NCBI RefSeq assembly: GCF_000055945.1
Contig: NC_008011.1
Span: forward strand, 1,297,501-1,361,500
Source: Lawsonia intracellularis PHE/MN1-00
GTDB taxonomy: Bacteria > Desulfobacterota > Desulfovibrionia > Desulfovibrionales > Desulfovibrionaceae
Direction: 5' to 3'
Length of the DNA: 64,000 bases
Below, piece by piece: positions 7,857 to 15,343 of the stretch (its first letter is position 1; every line of letters starts with the position of its first letter). The notes below the pieces were generated by a model. That model saw only the letters and a list, made by a program, of their open reading frames with translations, was not told where the DNA came from and did not search any database. The position numbers and the translations under genes are program-made.

Positions 7857-8630
7857 ATGCCACGTTTGAAATTTACATTAGCTTATGTAGGTACAGCATA
7901 TCATGGTTGGCAAACACAACGTCGAAAAAGCCTTCCAGAGTTACCGACTATTCAATCTACATTAGAAAAGGTTATTGCATCTATTATTGGAAAACCAGTT
8001 CGTGTATGTGGTGCTGGACGTACAGATGCTGGTGTTCATGCTGAAGGTCAAGTTGCTCACGTAGATATTCCAGAATCAAAATTGAAGCTTGATTGGCAGC
8101 TAGTACTTAATGCAAGTCTACCTAAAAATATCCGTGTTGTACATTCTTTATATGTAGAAGATACATTCCATGCACAACATGATGCTGTACAAAAGCTTTA
8201 TGCATATCGTTTGTGGCTTAATCATCGATATACTCCCCCTGTTCTATATCCGTTTGTATGGTCTTGTGGTAGATTAGATCTTGAAGCAATGGATAAAGCA
8301 AGCACATTTCTTTTAGGGACACATAATTTTGTAAGTTTACAGAATAGAGGAACTAAGTTGTTATCTACTGTAAGAACTATATCTGCTCTTTACAGAGAGC
8401 CCTCACAGTTTTTTTCATTGAATGAAAGTCATGAAGTGACATGGTTTTTTAAAGCAGATGGTTTTTTAAAGCAAATGGTAAGAAATATAATGGGACTTCT
8501 TGTACTAGTTGGTCGTAGGAAAATACAACCTGAAAAGATACCTTATATTTTGGAGGCAAAAGACAGAAGACATAGTGCACCTACTGCTCCTGCTCATGGG
8601 TTGACCTTGAAAAAAGTTTTTTATTCTTAA
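7857..8630 (+). CDS. truA: tRNA pseudouridine(38-40) synthase TruA
   Basis: Modifies U38, U39 and U40 in the anticodon arm of many tRNAs. The 257-residue length is typical. The catalytic Asp lies in CGAGRTDAGVHAEGQVAHVD (about residues 52-71), preceded by the TruA opening YVGTAYHGWQ. The C-terminal FLKQMVRNIMGLLV is the second conserved block. It starts 23 bases after the motE-like gene, behind AAAGAAAGAG, so it may share that transcript. Nothing unusual is visible. Confidence 0.95.
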   Translation: MPRLKFTLAYVGTAYHGWQTQRRKSLPELPTIQSTLEKVIASIIGKPVRVCGAGRTDAGVHAEGQVAHVDIPESKLKLDWQLVLNASLPKNIRVVHSLYVEDTFHAQHDAVQKLYAYRLWLNHRYTPPVLYPFVWSCGRLDLEAMDKASTFLLGTHNFVSLQNRGTKLLSTVRTISALYREPSQFFSLNESHEVTWFFKADGFLKQMVRNIMGLLVLVGRRKIQPEKIPYILEAKDRRHSAPTAPAHGLTLKKVFYS

Positions 8631-8881
8631 ATCAATTTTTGATCTGTTTTCATAAATATATTGACGTTACATATTTTTTTTGTATTAATTTATTTCTTCT
8701 TTCTTTATGTTTTTTACTTGTATTATTACTAGTTATTATAAAATAAGCTAACTTGTAATATAAGTAATAAAATGTTTATATTGTTATATAGTTTGTTAGA
8801 AAAATAAATCTAGAGAAAGTCTTGATTTTTATAGCACGTTGTGTAGTTTTAATAAAAATAAGTTCAGTATAGGAGTATGAC

Positions 8882-9304
8882 ATGCCCCAGGTCGCTGCGC
8901 GTATAAGCGAGCAACAAGAACAATGGCTTAAGGATTATTTCCGTACAAAGAGTGCAGGTGCAGAGTTTGTCTTGCCATGGGTTGTGGATACCTTTTTTCG
9001 TGCTGTTACAAATATTAAAAATACATTTTCAAATGTAGAATTAAAAGCCATTATTGAAGCACATAAGGATTTTAAATTATTACCTGCCCATACTCGTCTG
9101 TCTTATCTTATGTTAAGAGTAAATGATGCATGCGATCTTTCTTCTGTACACAATAGGTATGGTGTTAGTAGATCAAGTCTTGAAGCTAAATTAAAGCGTC
9201 TTGATGATACTCAAGCTGCAGCACTAATGGTTTGGGCTTCTGCTTTTTGGGTAAGTCGTAATTGTTCCGCAGATAACATGGATGAGTATATTACTTCTTA
9301 TTAG
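8882..9304 (+). CDS. Conserved-looking protein of unknown function (140 aa)
   Basis: I do not recognise this family. The 140-residue product is soluble, mostly helical by composition, with no signal peptide or membrane segment. It begins MPQVAARISEQQEQWLKDYF, which reads like an amphipathic ISxxQ..WL..YF helix of the kind seen in ribbon-helix-helix-type proteins, but the rest does not continue as a standard DNA-binding fold. A C-terminal portion has RYGVSRSSLEAKLKRLDD, which resembles a helix-turn-helix. The ribosome site TATAGGAG lies 7 bases before ATG 8882, and a strong terminator follows, so it is a single-gene unit and a real gene. Confidence 0.7.
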   Translation: MPQVAARISEQQEQWLKDYFRTKSAGAEFVLPWVVDTFFRAVTNIKNTFSNVELKAIIEAHKDFKLLPAHTRLSYLMLRVNDACDLSSVHNRYGVSRSSLEAKLKRLDDTQAAALMVWASAFWVSRNCSADNMDEYITSY

Positions 9305-9370
9305 TACATACTAAGTATTAACGTAAGCTTAAAAAAATATTATATAGTTAGTGATATTAATTTTTATAAT

Positions 9371-9408
9371 AACCACTTGTTATAATTTATAATAACAGTG
9401 GTTTTTTT
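9371..9408 (+). terminator. Rho-independent terminator after the 8882-9304 gene
   Basis: A 12-bp stem AACCAC(T)TGTTAT / ATAACAGTGGTT with one bulged T, followed by seven T. Confidence 0.8.
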
Positions 9409-9467
9409 ATTAACTAACAAGTTATTTTATTCTTTTATAGCTTTATCTGTAATAAAGAAGTAAAGTT

Positions 9468-9488
9468 AGGTTAACCATTAGTTAACCT
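9468..9488 (+). repeat. Perfect 8-bp inverted repeat upstream of the ferredoxin gene
   Basis: AGGTTAAC, a 5-nt spacer, then GTTAACCT, 84 bases before the ferredoxin start. It could be an operator or an RNA hairpin. It is too far from a U run to be a terminator. Confidence 0.4.
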
Positions 9489-9571
9489 TTAAGTAGATAG
9501 TAGTTGTTGTTATTAAGAATAAAACATTTATTACCCTGAGGACTGCTTCAGGTATAATGTAGAGATAAGTT

Positions 9572-10048
9572 ATGGGTAAATATCGTTTTATAATGCATGA
9601 AGAGAATTGTATAAACTGTAAAGCTTGTGAAAATGTTTGTAGAACTACACATGATACAGCTCCAGGATTATGGTTAGGGAAACTGCTTTATACAACGCCA
9701 GAAGGTAAAATGGAAGCACAAGTAAAGTTTAGAGCTTGTCCTCAGTGTAATCATGCTAAGTGTGTATCTGCTTGTCCAACAGGTGCGCTTATTATGAGAG
9801 ACTTAGATGGGATTGTATATGTTGATGTAGATAAATGCACAGGATGTGGATTATGTCTAATAGCATGCCCCCATGATCTTCTTTGGAAAGATCCTAGGAC
9901 AGGGAAAATTGTAAAGTGTGATATGTGTTATGAAAGAATGGATCAAGGTCTAGAGCCTAGCTGTATAGCAAGTTGTCCTACAAATGCATTGGAACTTATT
10001 GAAAGAAAACCAGGAGAGCCTTTACATAAGATCCATCATAAAAAATGA
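9572..10048 (+). CDS. Four-cluster [4Fe-4S] ferredoxin-like electron-transfer subunit
   Basis: A 158-residue soluble protein of the HycB/DmsB/NrfC type, with sixteen Cys placed for four cubane clusters. The groups are CINCKACENVC, CPQCNHAKCVSACP, CTGCGLCLIACP, and CDMCYER with CIASCP. There is no Tat signal, so it acts in the cytoplasm. Proteins of this form usually pass electrons between a catalytic subunit (hydrogenase, formate dehydrogenase or molybdopterin enzyme) and a partner. No such partner is adjacent: the next gene downstream is convergent rfbD. Its physiological partner cannot be named from the window. Confidence 0.88.
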   Translation: MGKYRFIMHEENCINCKACENVCRTTHDTAPGLWLGKLLYTTPEGKMEAQVKFRACPQCNHAKCVSACPTGALIMRDLDGIVYVDVDKCTGCGLCLIACPHDLLWKDPRTGKIVKCDMCYERMDQGLEPSCIASCPTNALELIERKPGEPLHKIHHKK

Positions 10049-10120
10049 TATTAAGTAATCTCTTGAAAGGTTGAAATTGGCTAACTTTTGATAAAGAAGT
10101 TATTGTAGAAGATGAAACAG

Positions 10121-10996
10121 TTAGGTTTCCATAGGTAGAAAATATGTAAAAATATATTCACGTAAAGCTTGGGGCCAAGGACGGATAGAAATACCTGTTA
10201 TTTGACGGTAACGTTCACAGTTTAACACAGAATAGGCAGGGCGTTTTGCAATGTTTTTCCCCCACTCATTAGTGGAAATACCTTGTATTGTACAAGATAA
10301 GTTTGCTTGTCGAATAGCTTCTGCTGCAAACTCACACCAAGATGCTTGTCCACTATTAGCGATATGGAATATTCCTTTTCCTTTGTTTTCTACTAGAGAT
10401 ATAGAGGCTTCTGCTAGATCCGGTGTATAGGTTGGAGAGCCAATTTGATCATGTACAACATGTAGAAAGTTTTTAGTTTTTGCTAGTTCTAAGATTGTTT
10501 GTATAAAATTTTTTCGTCCTGGCCCAAATAGCCAAGATGTTCTAATAATAGAATAGTTTTCTAATTTAAGTTGAAGTATAGCTTGTTCACCAGCAAGCTT
10601 ACTAGAGCCATATACAGAGAGAGGATATGGTACGTCTTCTTCTACGTATGGGACATTTTTTGTCCCATCAAAAACAAAGTCTGTACTAAATTGTATAAGA
10701 TGAGTAGATGTTCCTTTTAAAATTGTACCTAATAATGAGGGAAGTGTTCTATTAATAAGTAATGCATCATTACTATGTGTTTCTGCAAGATCTACTTGAG
10801 TCCATGCAATGGTATTAAAGATAGCATTAGGAGAACATTTATCAATGTAATTACTCAGAAAATCTGGTTGTAAAATATCTCCATCTTCTCTACCAAGTGT
10901 ATGTACATCCCAGTTTTTTTGTTGAAGGCACCTAACAAGAGACTTGCCAAGTAAACCTGTATTTCCACCAAGGACAAGAGCTACTTTATTATTCAC
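10121..10996 (-). CDS. rfbD: dTDP-4-dehydrorhamnose reductase
   Basis: Short-chain dehydrogenase-type enzyme that reduces dTDP-4-keto-L-rhamnose to dTDP-L-rhamnose. At 291 residues it has the usual length. The N-terminal nucleotide site is GGNTGLLGKSL. The catalytic Tyr/Lys motif is YGSSKLAGEQ (about residues 129-138), and RTSWLFGPG is a family block. It overlaps rfbB by 4 bases (ATGA), so the two are translationally coupled. The other two pathway enzymes, RfbA and RfbC, are not in the window. The likely end use is rhamnose in LPS or another surface glycan. Confidence 0.92.
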   Translation of the reverse strand: MNNKVALVLGGNTGLLGKSLVRCLQQKNWDVHTLGREDGDILQPDFLSNYIDKCSPNAIFNTIAWTQVDLAETHSNDALLINRTLPSLLGTILKGTSTHLIQFSTDFVFDGTKNVPYVEEDVPYPLSVYGSSKLAGEQAILQLKLENYSIIRTSWLFGPGRKNFIQTILELAKTKNFLHVVHDQIGSPTYTPDLAEASISLVENKGKGIFHIANSGQASWCEFAAEAIRQANLSCTIQGISTNEWGKNIAKRPAYSVLNCERYRQITGISIRPWPQALREYIFTYFLPMET

Positions 10997-12012
10997 AAGC
11001 GATCCTTATACCATCTATTCATAAATTCTTTATAGTCTCCTGAAAGAATATTTTGTACCCAATCTCTATGAGAGAGATACCAGTTTACTGTTGCAGCAAG
11101 CCCTTTATTAAATGTTATTTGTGGCATATATCCAAGTTCTTTTGCTGCTTTTGAGAAATCCATAGCATATCTTCGATCATGACCAGGGCGATCTTTAACA
11201 TGATGAATAAGAGAGTTTGGTTTATTAAGAAGATGTAAAATTTCTTTTACTACAGCAAGATTGGTTTGTTCTGCAGAGCCACCAAAGTTATATATATTTC
11301 CTGGTCTTCCTTTCTCCAGAACAAGTAATATCCCTCGGCAATGATCTTCTACATGAATCCAGTCTCTGACTTGTAGTCCATCTCCATAAATAGGTAGAGA
11401 TTCATCCATAAGTGCTCGATGAATCATAAGTGGAATAAGTTTTTCTGGGAATTGATAGGGACCATAGTTATTTGAACAACGAGTGATAATGGTATTTATT
11501 CCATATGTTTTATATGCTGCATGAACAAGCATATCAGCACTTGCTTTAGATGCAGAGTAAGGACTATTAGGGGATAATGGTGTTTTTTCTGAAAATTTTC
11601 CATTAATTCCAAGAGAGCCATATACTTCGTCTGTGGAAATTTGTATAAATTTTGGAACATTCATTGCTCTTGCAGCATCTAGAAGAATTTGGGTTCCTAG
11701 GATGTTTGTGGTAATAAAAGGTAGAGCATTTGTAATAGAGCGATCAACATGACTTTCTGCTGCAAAGTTAATAATAGCATCAAAGGAATAGGACTGTAGA
11801 AGAGACTGAACAAGTGTTGCATTACCAATATCACCATGAATAAAGAGGTATTGATCAGGTTTTGTTGTTTCGATCTCTTTTAGATTATAAGGGTTCCCTG
11901 CATAAGTGAGATTATCTAAGTTTACAATATAGACATCTTTTAACTCTTTCAGGGCAAGTTGGATGAAATTTGTTCCAATAAAACCACATCCACCTGTTAT
12001 AAGTAATTGCAT
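10993..12012 (-). CDS. rfbB: dTDP-glucose 4,6-dehydratase
   Basis: NAD-dependent extended short-chain dehydrogenase that converts dTDP-glucose to dTDP-4-keto-6-deoxyglucose. At 339 residues it has the typical length. It has GGCGFIGTNF at the start, the STDEVYGSLG block, the catalytic YSASKASADML, and RCSNNYGPYQFPEKLIPL, all hallmarks of RfbB. ATG 12012 is preceded on the minus strand by AGGAG with a 6-base gap. It is the first gene of the two-gene rfbBD unit, divergent from cbiK across a 288-base intergenic region in which I see no further gene. Confidence 0.95.
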   Translation of the reverse strand: MQLLITGGCGFIGTNFIQLALKELKDVYIVNLDNLTYAGNPYNLKEIETTKPDQYLFIHGDIGNATLVQSLLQSYSFDAIINFAAESHVDRSITNALPFITTNILGTQILLDAARAMNVPKFIQISTDEVYGSLGINGKFSEKTPLSPNSPYSASKASADMLVHAAYKTYGINTIITRCSNNYGPYQFPEKLIPLMIHRALMDESLPIYGDGLQVRDWIHVEDHCRGILLVLEKGRPGNIYNFGGSAEQTNLAVVKEILHLLNKPNSLIHHVKDRPGHDRRYAMDFSKAAKELGYMPQITFNKGLAATVNWYLSHRDWVQNILSGDYKEFMNRWYKDRL

Positions 12013-12300
12013 CTATACTCCTATTGAGAGATAAGTTAACTTTGCAAAGAGAAATAATTGTTATGTTAGGTTCTAAAAGATGTTTATTTATGTATGATAA
12101 ATAGATACTGAAATATTAGCAGAGAGCCTTTAGTAGGTCAATGTATTCATAATTATAATTTAGTTGTACTGTTTTAGTTAGTGGTGTTTTTATTATCTAG
12201 TAATTGTTAGTATAAAAGTATATCAGGTGAAATGTATTTTATGGTAGTTTATTTAGATAGGGGTACATTTTTATAATACATATTGGTATGTTTTGTTATT

Positions 12301-13092
12301 ATGAAATATGGTATTCTTTTAACCACGTTTGGATCTTTTAATTTGTACTGCAAAGTATCTTTTTCAAATTTTGAGTCTCAAGTTCAAGAATGTTTTCCTA
12401 CTATTCCTATTCGTTGGGCATTTACTTCAAATGCGTTAAAGAAACAGAACATATTTAGGGATGAAAAGATAGGTCTTTTAGATGAAGTATTATCTAAGAT
12501 GGCTTTTGAGCAGTTTACACATATCGCAGTTCAACCCTTACAAGTTATTGCTGGTATGGAATATTCAGGAATAGTATCAAAAATTAAAATACTAGGTGAA
12601 CGTCTTGGTTTTTCTTCCATTTTAGTAGGAGAGCCCCTAATAACAAGTTCTATTCATTCAATTGAAAGAGTTAAAGAAGCTATTTTTTCTGTTATTCCTT
12701 ATAAGAGGAAGCAAACTGAACCTGTTATTTTTATGGGGCATGGGAATAAATCTATGTTTAAGGATAAATATAGAACCTTATCCATTGCTGTGAGGAATAA
12801 TGATCCATTAGTATTTATAGGAACAATGGATGGTAGTTATAGGTTAGAGCATATTTTATCAGCTTTGGAGAATGCATTGCAGACTGTTTGGTTAATGCCT
12901 TTTTTTACTATTATTGGAAAACATGTATTAGAAGATATGGTTGGAAAGTCACCAAATTCATGGCAGTCACGTTTAGAAGCAGCTGGTTTTTCATGCATAC
13001 CTATTTTAAAAGGCTTGCTTGATAATAAGGCATTCTCAGATATATGGATAGAACATTTAAAAATAGTAATAACTAATCTATATAATACTTGA
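12301..13092 (+). CDS. cbiK: Sirohydrochlorin cobaltochelatase (class II chelatase, CbiK-type)
   Basis: Inserts Co2+ into sirohydrochlorin in the anaerobic B12 route; in sulfate reducers, homologues can also insert iron. The 263-residue length from ATG 12301 fits the family. An in-frame TTG at 12283 would add six residues but leaves MKYGILLTTFGS, the normal opening, inside. Visible blocks are the N-terminal LTTFGS, the metal-site His in IFMGHGNKS, GTMDGS (family: GT.eG), and the second His in MPFFTIIGKHVLEDMVG followed by SW. Unlike the periplasmic Desulfovibrio version there is no signal peptide, so it is cytoplasmic. No other cobalamin genes are near. Confidence 0.85.
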   Translation: MKYGILLTTFGSFNLYCKVSFSNFESQVQECFPTIPIRWAFTSNALKKQNIFRDEKIGLLDEVLSKMAFEQFTHIAVQPLQVIAGMEYSGIVSKIKILGERLGFSSILVGEPLITSSIHSIERVKEAIFSVIPYKRKQTEPVIFMGHGNKSMFKDKYRTLSIAVRNNDPLVFIGTMDGSYRLEHILSALENALQTVWLMPFFTIIGKHVLEDMVGKSPNSWQSRLEAAGFSCIPILKGLLDNKAFSDIWIEHLKIVITNLYNT

Positions 13093-13108
13093 ATATATCT
13101 TATATAGA

Positions 13109-13126
13109 AGTATAATAGTTTATACT
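13109..13126 (+). repeat. 7-bp inverted repeat after cbiK
   Basis: AGTATAA and TTATACT around a 4-base loop, between cbiK and the next gene. A/T-rich with no U run, so it is not a convincing terminator. Confidence 0.3.
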
Positions 13127-13155
13127 ATAAGTTGGTTATACATTAAGGATATTAT

Positions 13156-14124
13156 ATGTATCATTTTAATAAACAACTTGTATTATACTATATTGTAGCA
13201 CTATGCTTGTATTTATTAGTAAATATTTCAATAGCTAATGCACGTATTATTGTAGTAATTTATGGTGGAGATACATGTATAACAGCCCAGCAGGCTTGCA
13301 GTATAGCTATTGCTGAAGCTTTATTAATTGAATCAGAAGAGTATCTTTCTCATAAATTTTCTGAGCCTAGACGAGAAGCTATAAAAAAATATTTTAGTAT
13401 GGTTTCTCCTGGTTTAGTATTAAATACTACTGAGTTAGAACCAACCTCATTGGAGGATGGAAGAATAAAAGGCGTATTTGATGTTCCTATACGTAAAACA
13501 GCATTATATCGTTTATTACGTGAGCTAGGCCTCTCTTATACTACATCGTTTATACAACCATATGTACTAAGTATGTTTAATGTTCCTGATGAAATAGCTT
13601 TGCTTGATAAACTATTTTTATTAGAACAGGTAACTGGAGTTGTTCAGAGTGAAAAAGTTGATAATACTTCTCATAAAATAGAGCTACAGCTTAGTTTTGA
13701 GGATGGAATATGGGTGGCAAAGCTTTTGGGGGCAGCGCAACCTATTCAGGCTTCTGGTTACTCAATAGACAATATTTGGAGAGAGATCTGGGGAGCTTTT
13801 TTTTCTCAACGTCAAAAAGAAACTTCTTCATATTTACAAAGCTATTTATTAAGGGTTTCAGGATGGAAACATGCTGTAGAAGTAGAGGCATTGGGAAAGA
13901 CTTTATCTCATTGGGAATCTATTACAAAAAATGTTTTGTTACATGAAGTTAGTATTAGTAAGGGAGTAATAGCAGCTCAGTGGACGTTAACTATATTAAA
14001 TATGGATGGGTTTGAAAAACAGATAAAACAATATAGCTTAGCACGAAAGCTACACTATGAAATAAAGCCGTTTGAGGCTATCATAAAGGATAATAGTATT
14101 GATATACAATGTATTGGTAACTAA
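13156..14124 (+). CDS. Exported protein of unknown function (322 aa)
   Basis: I do not recognise a family. ATG 13156 is preceded by GGATATTAT. Residues 1-29 form a hydrophobic signal or anchor (VALCLYLLVNISIANA), suggesting Sec export to the periplasm. The mature part has alternating helix and strand without repeats and few Cys. An early stretch, TAQQACSIAIAEALLIESEEYL, resembles the helix that follows the first strand in several small periplasmic repeat domains, but the match is too loose to name. It starts 63 bases after cbiK, so it may be co-transcribed. A small frame inside it (13710-13946) is a shadow. Confidence 0.65.
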   Translation: MYHFNKQLVLYYIVALCLYLLVNISIANARIIVVIYGGDTCITAQQACSIAIAEALLIESEEYLSHKFSEPRREAIKKYFSMVSPGLVLNTTELEPTSLEDGRIKGVFDVPIRKTALYRLLRELGLSYTTSFIQPYVLSMFNVPDEIALLDKLFLLEQVTGVVQSEKVDNTSHKIELQLSFEDGIWVAKLLGAAQPIQASGYSIDNIWREIWGAFFSQRQKETSSYLQSYLLRVSGWKHAVEVEALGKTLSHWESITKNVLLHEVSISKGVIAAQWTLTILNMDGFEKQIKQYSLARKLHYEIKPFEAIIKDNSIDIQCIGN

Positions 14125-14411
14125 TATAAAATTACAATTTAGGTTATGAATAACTATTATGAATTTTTTATTATTTGAAATTATGTATATTTAATAAATA
14201 TAGCAGATAGAGGCATAGTATATATTTATTATATATCATTCAGCTTAGTATAAATTAATTCTAATCTACATAGTTAGGTATAGTATTAAGGAGTTAATTA
14301 TTTTCTATATTATTTTTAAAGATAGTAAGATAGAACAAAAATACTTTTTGATAGTAGAAGGTTGTTCATAGTGACTACTTTTTTATTAAGATTAATATCC
14401 AACTTCCTAAC
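14125..14411. other. Intergenic region upstream of the rpmH promoter
   Basis: AT-rich sequence with no convincing ORF, RNA gene or DnaA box. The rpmH-mnmE block that follows is often next to the replication origin, but I see no TTATNCACA cluster here, so I do not call an origin. Confidence 0.5.
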
Positions 14412-14440
14412 TTGACTATAGTATATTATATAGGTATATA
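14412..14440 (+). promoter_or_regulatory. Predicted sigma-70 promoter for the rpmH operon
   Basis: -35 TTGACT and -10 TATATA with a 17-base spacer, 33 bases before the rpmH start. A strong ribosome site, AAAGGAGGG, lies at 14461-14469. Confidence 0.6.
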
Positions 14441-14473
14441 TGCCTGATCTTGGTTTCCTTAAAGGAGGGTTAT

Positions 14474-14608
14474 ATGAAAAGAACATACCAGCCAAGTAAA
14501 CTGAAACGTGCAAGGACCCACGGCTTTAGAGCAAGAATGAGTACTGCTAATGGTAGGGCAATTATTAGACGTCGACGTGCAAAGGGGCGAAAAAGATTAG
14601 CCGCTTAA
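14474..14608 (+). CDS. rpmH: 50S ribosomal protein L34
   Basis: A 44-residue, extremely basic protein of the large ribosomal subunit. The sequence starts [19 protein letters not shown], then carries [20 protein letters not shown] and ends LAA; this is full family length and unmistakable. The SD AAAGGAGGG is optimally spaced. It opens the conserved block rpmH-rnpA-yidD-yidC-jag-mnmE. The rnpA frame is open across its last 13 codons, and the proposed rnpA start lies inside rpmH. Confidence 0.97.
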   Translation: MKRTYQPSKLKRARTHGFRARMSTANGRAIIRRRRAKGRKRLAA

Positions 14609-14979
14609 CATACCCAAAAGAAAGTCGGATAGTCGATCGGAAAGATTTTTTAGTTTGTTATAAATTAGGTTATCGTTTTTTTTCTACTCATTTTATTTTT
14701 TTTGTTCGTCCACGATTATCCAATATAGCTATATCACGTTTGGGGTTAGCTGTTAGTAAAAAGATTGGGAATGCAGTTGTAAGAAATCGTATTAAGCGGT
14801 TGCTTCGAGAATGTTTTCGTTTACATCAAGAATATATACCAAAATCAGTAGATATAGTTGTTGTTCCTAAATACCATCTTAGATTAGTACCTATTACATT
14901 ATCTATGGTTATCCAAGATATTATCTTTATTTCAAATAAGATGGAAAAGTTTTTATCTACTAATGGTATTGAGGTATAG
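14596..14979 (+). CDS. rnpA: Ribonuclease P protein component, probable AUU start
   Basis: Basic protein subunit of RNase P, which binds the 5' leader of pre-tRNA and assists the catalytic RNA. Conserved parts are the N-terminal [14 protein letters not shown], then [29 protein letters not shown], which includes the RNR signature. The frame is open from 14569 (stop at 14566), but between there and the conserved N-terminus it holds no ATG, GTG or TTG. The first standard codon is TTG 14740, which would delete the first strand and helix of the fold. ATT 14596 has AAGGGG 8 bases upstream and gives a normal 127-residue protein, so I propose an AUU start overlapping the rpmH end by 13 bases. Gene identity is secure; the start is inferred. 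Confidence 0.85.
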   Translation: MSRLTYPKESRIVDRKDFLVCYKLGYRFFSTHFIFFVRPRLSNIAISRLGLAVSKKIGNAVVRNRIKRLLRECFRLHQEYIPKSVDIVVVPKYHLRLVPITLSMVIQDIIFISNKMEKFLSTNGIEV

Positions 14980-15064
14980 ATTAGTGCTAGGTTATTAAAA
15001 TATGCTTATAATAAGTGCTATAATGTCAAGGAACTATAATAATAGTAAGGGAGATTTCATTTAA

Positions 15065-15343
15065 ATGAAAATGAGTTTTCCTTGTTGTTTTTTTGTTACT
15101 ATTATTTATCTTTATCAAAAATTACTATCACCTTTTAGTAAAGGTTGTTGTCGTTTTTACCCTTCTTGTTCTGAGTATGCGATAGCTTCTGTCCGCAGGT
15201 ATGGGGTATTAAGAGGTTGTTTTTTGATATTATTGCGCATTTTACGTTGCCATCCATTTTCCTCTGGTGGCTATGATCCTATCCCTTCCCAGTTTACCTT
15301 TTTGTTATATCAGCAGGAGCATCAAAAATATCATGGAAGATAA
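15065..15343 (+). CDS. yidD: Membrane protein insertion efficiency factor YidD
   Basis: A small (92-residue) inner-membrane-associated protein that improves YidC-dependent insertion. The family signature is complete: IYLYQKLLSPF, then CCRFYPSCSEYAIASVRRYG, then RILRCHPFSSGGYDPIP. The Cys pattern (C-C..YPSCSEY and RCHP) is the diagnostic feature. It lies between rnpA and yidC as usual and overlaps yidC by 11 bases. It was long annotated as a putative haemolysin, which is not supported. Confidence 0.93.
   Translation: MKMSFPCCFFVTIIYLYQKLLSPFSKGCCRFYPSCSEYAIASVRRYGVLRGCFLILLRILRCHPFSSGGYDPIPSQFTFLLYQQEHQKYHGR

Noticed and set aside
14125-14473. Possible replication origin next to rpmH.
   Set aside because: No cluster of DnaA boxes and no dnaA gene in view; an rpmH-mnmE neighbourhood alone is not enough.
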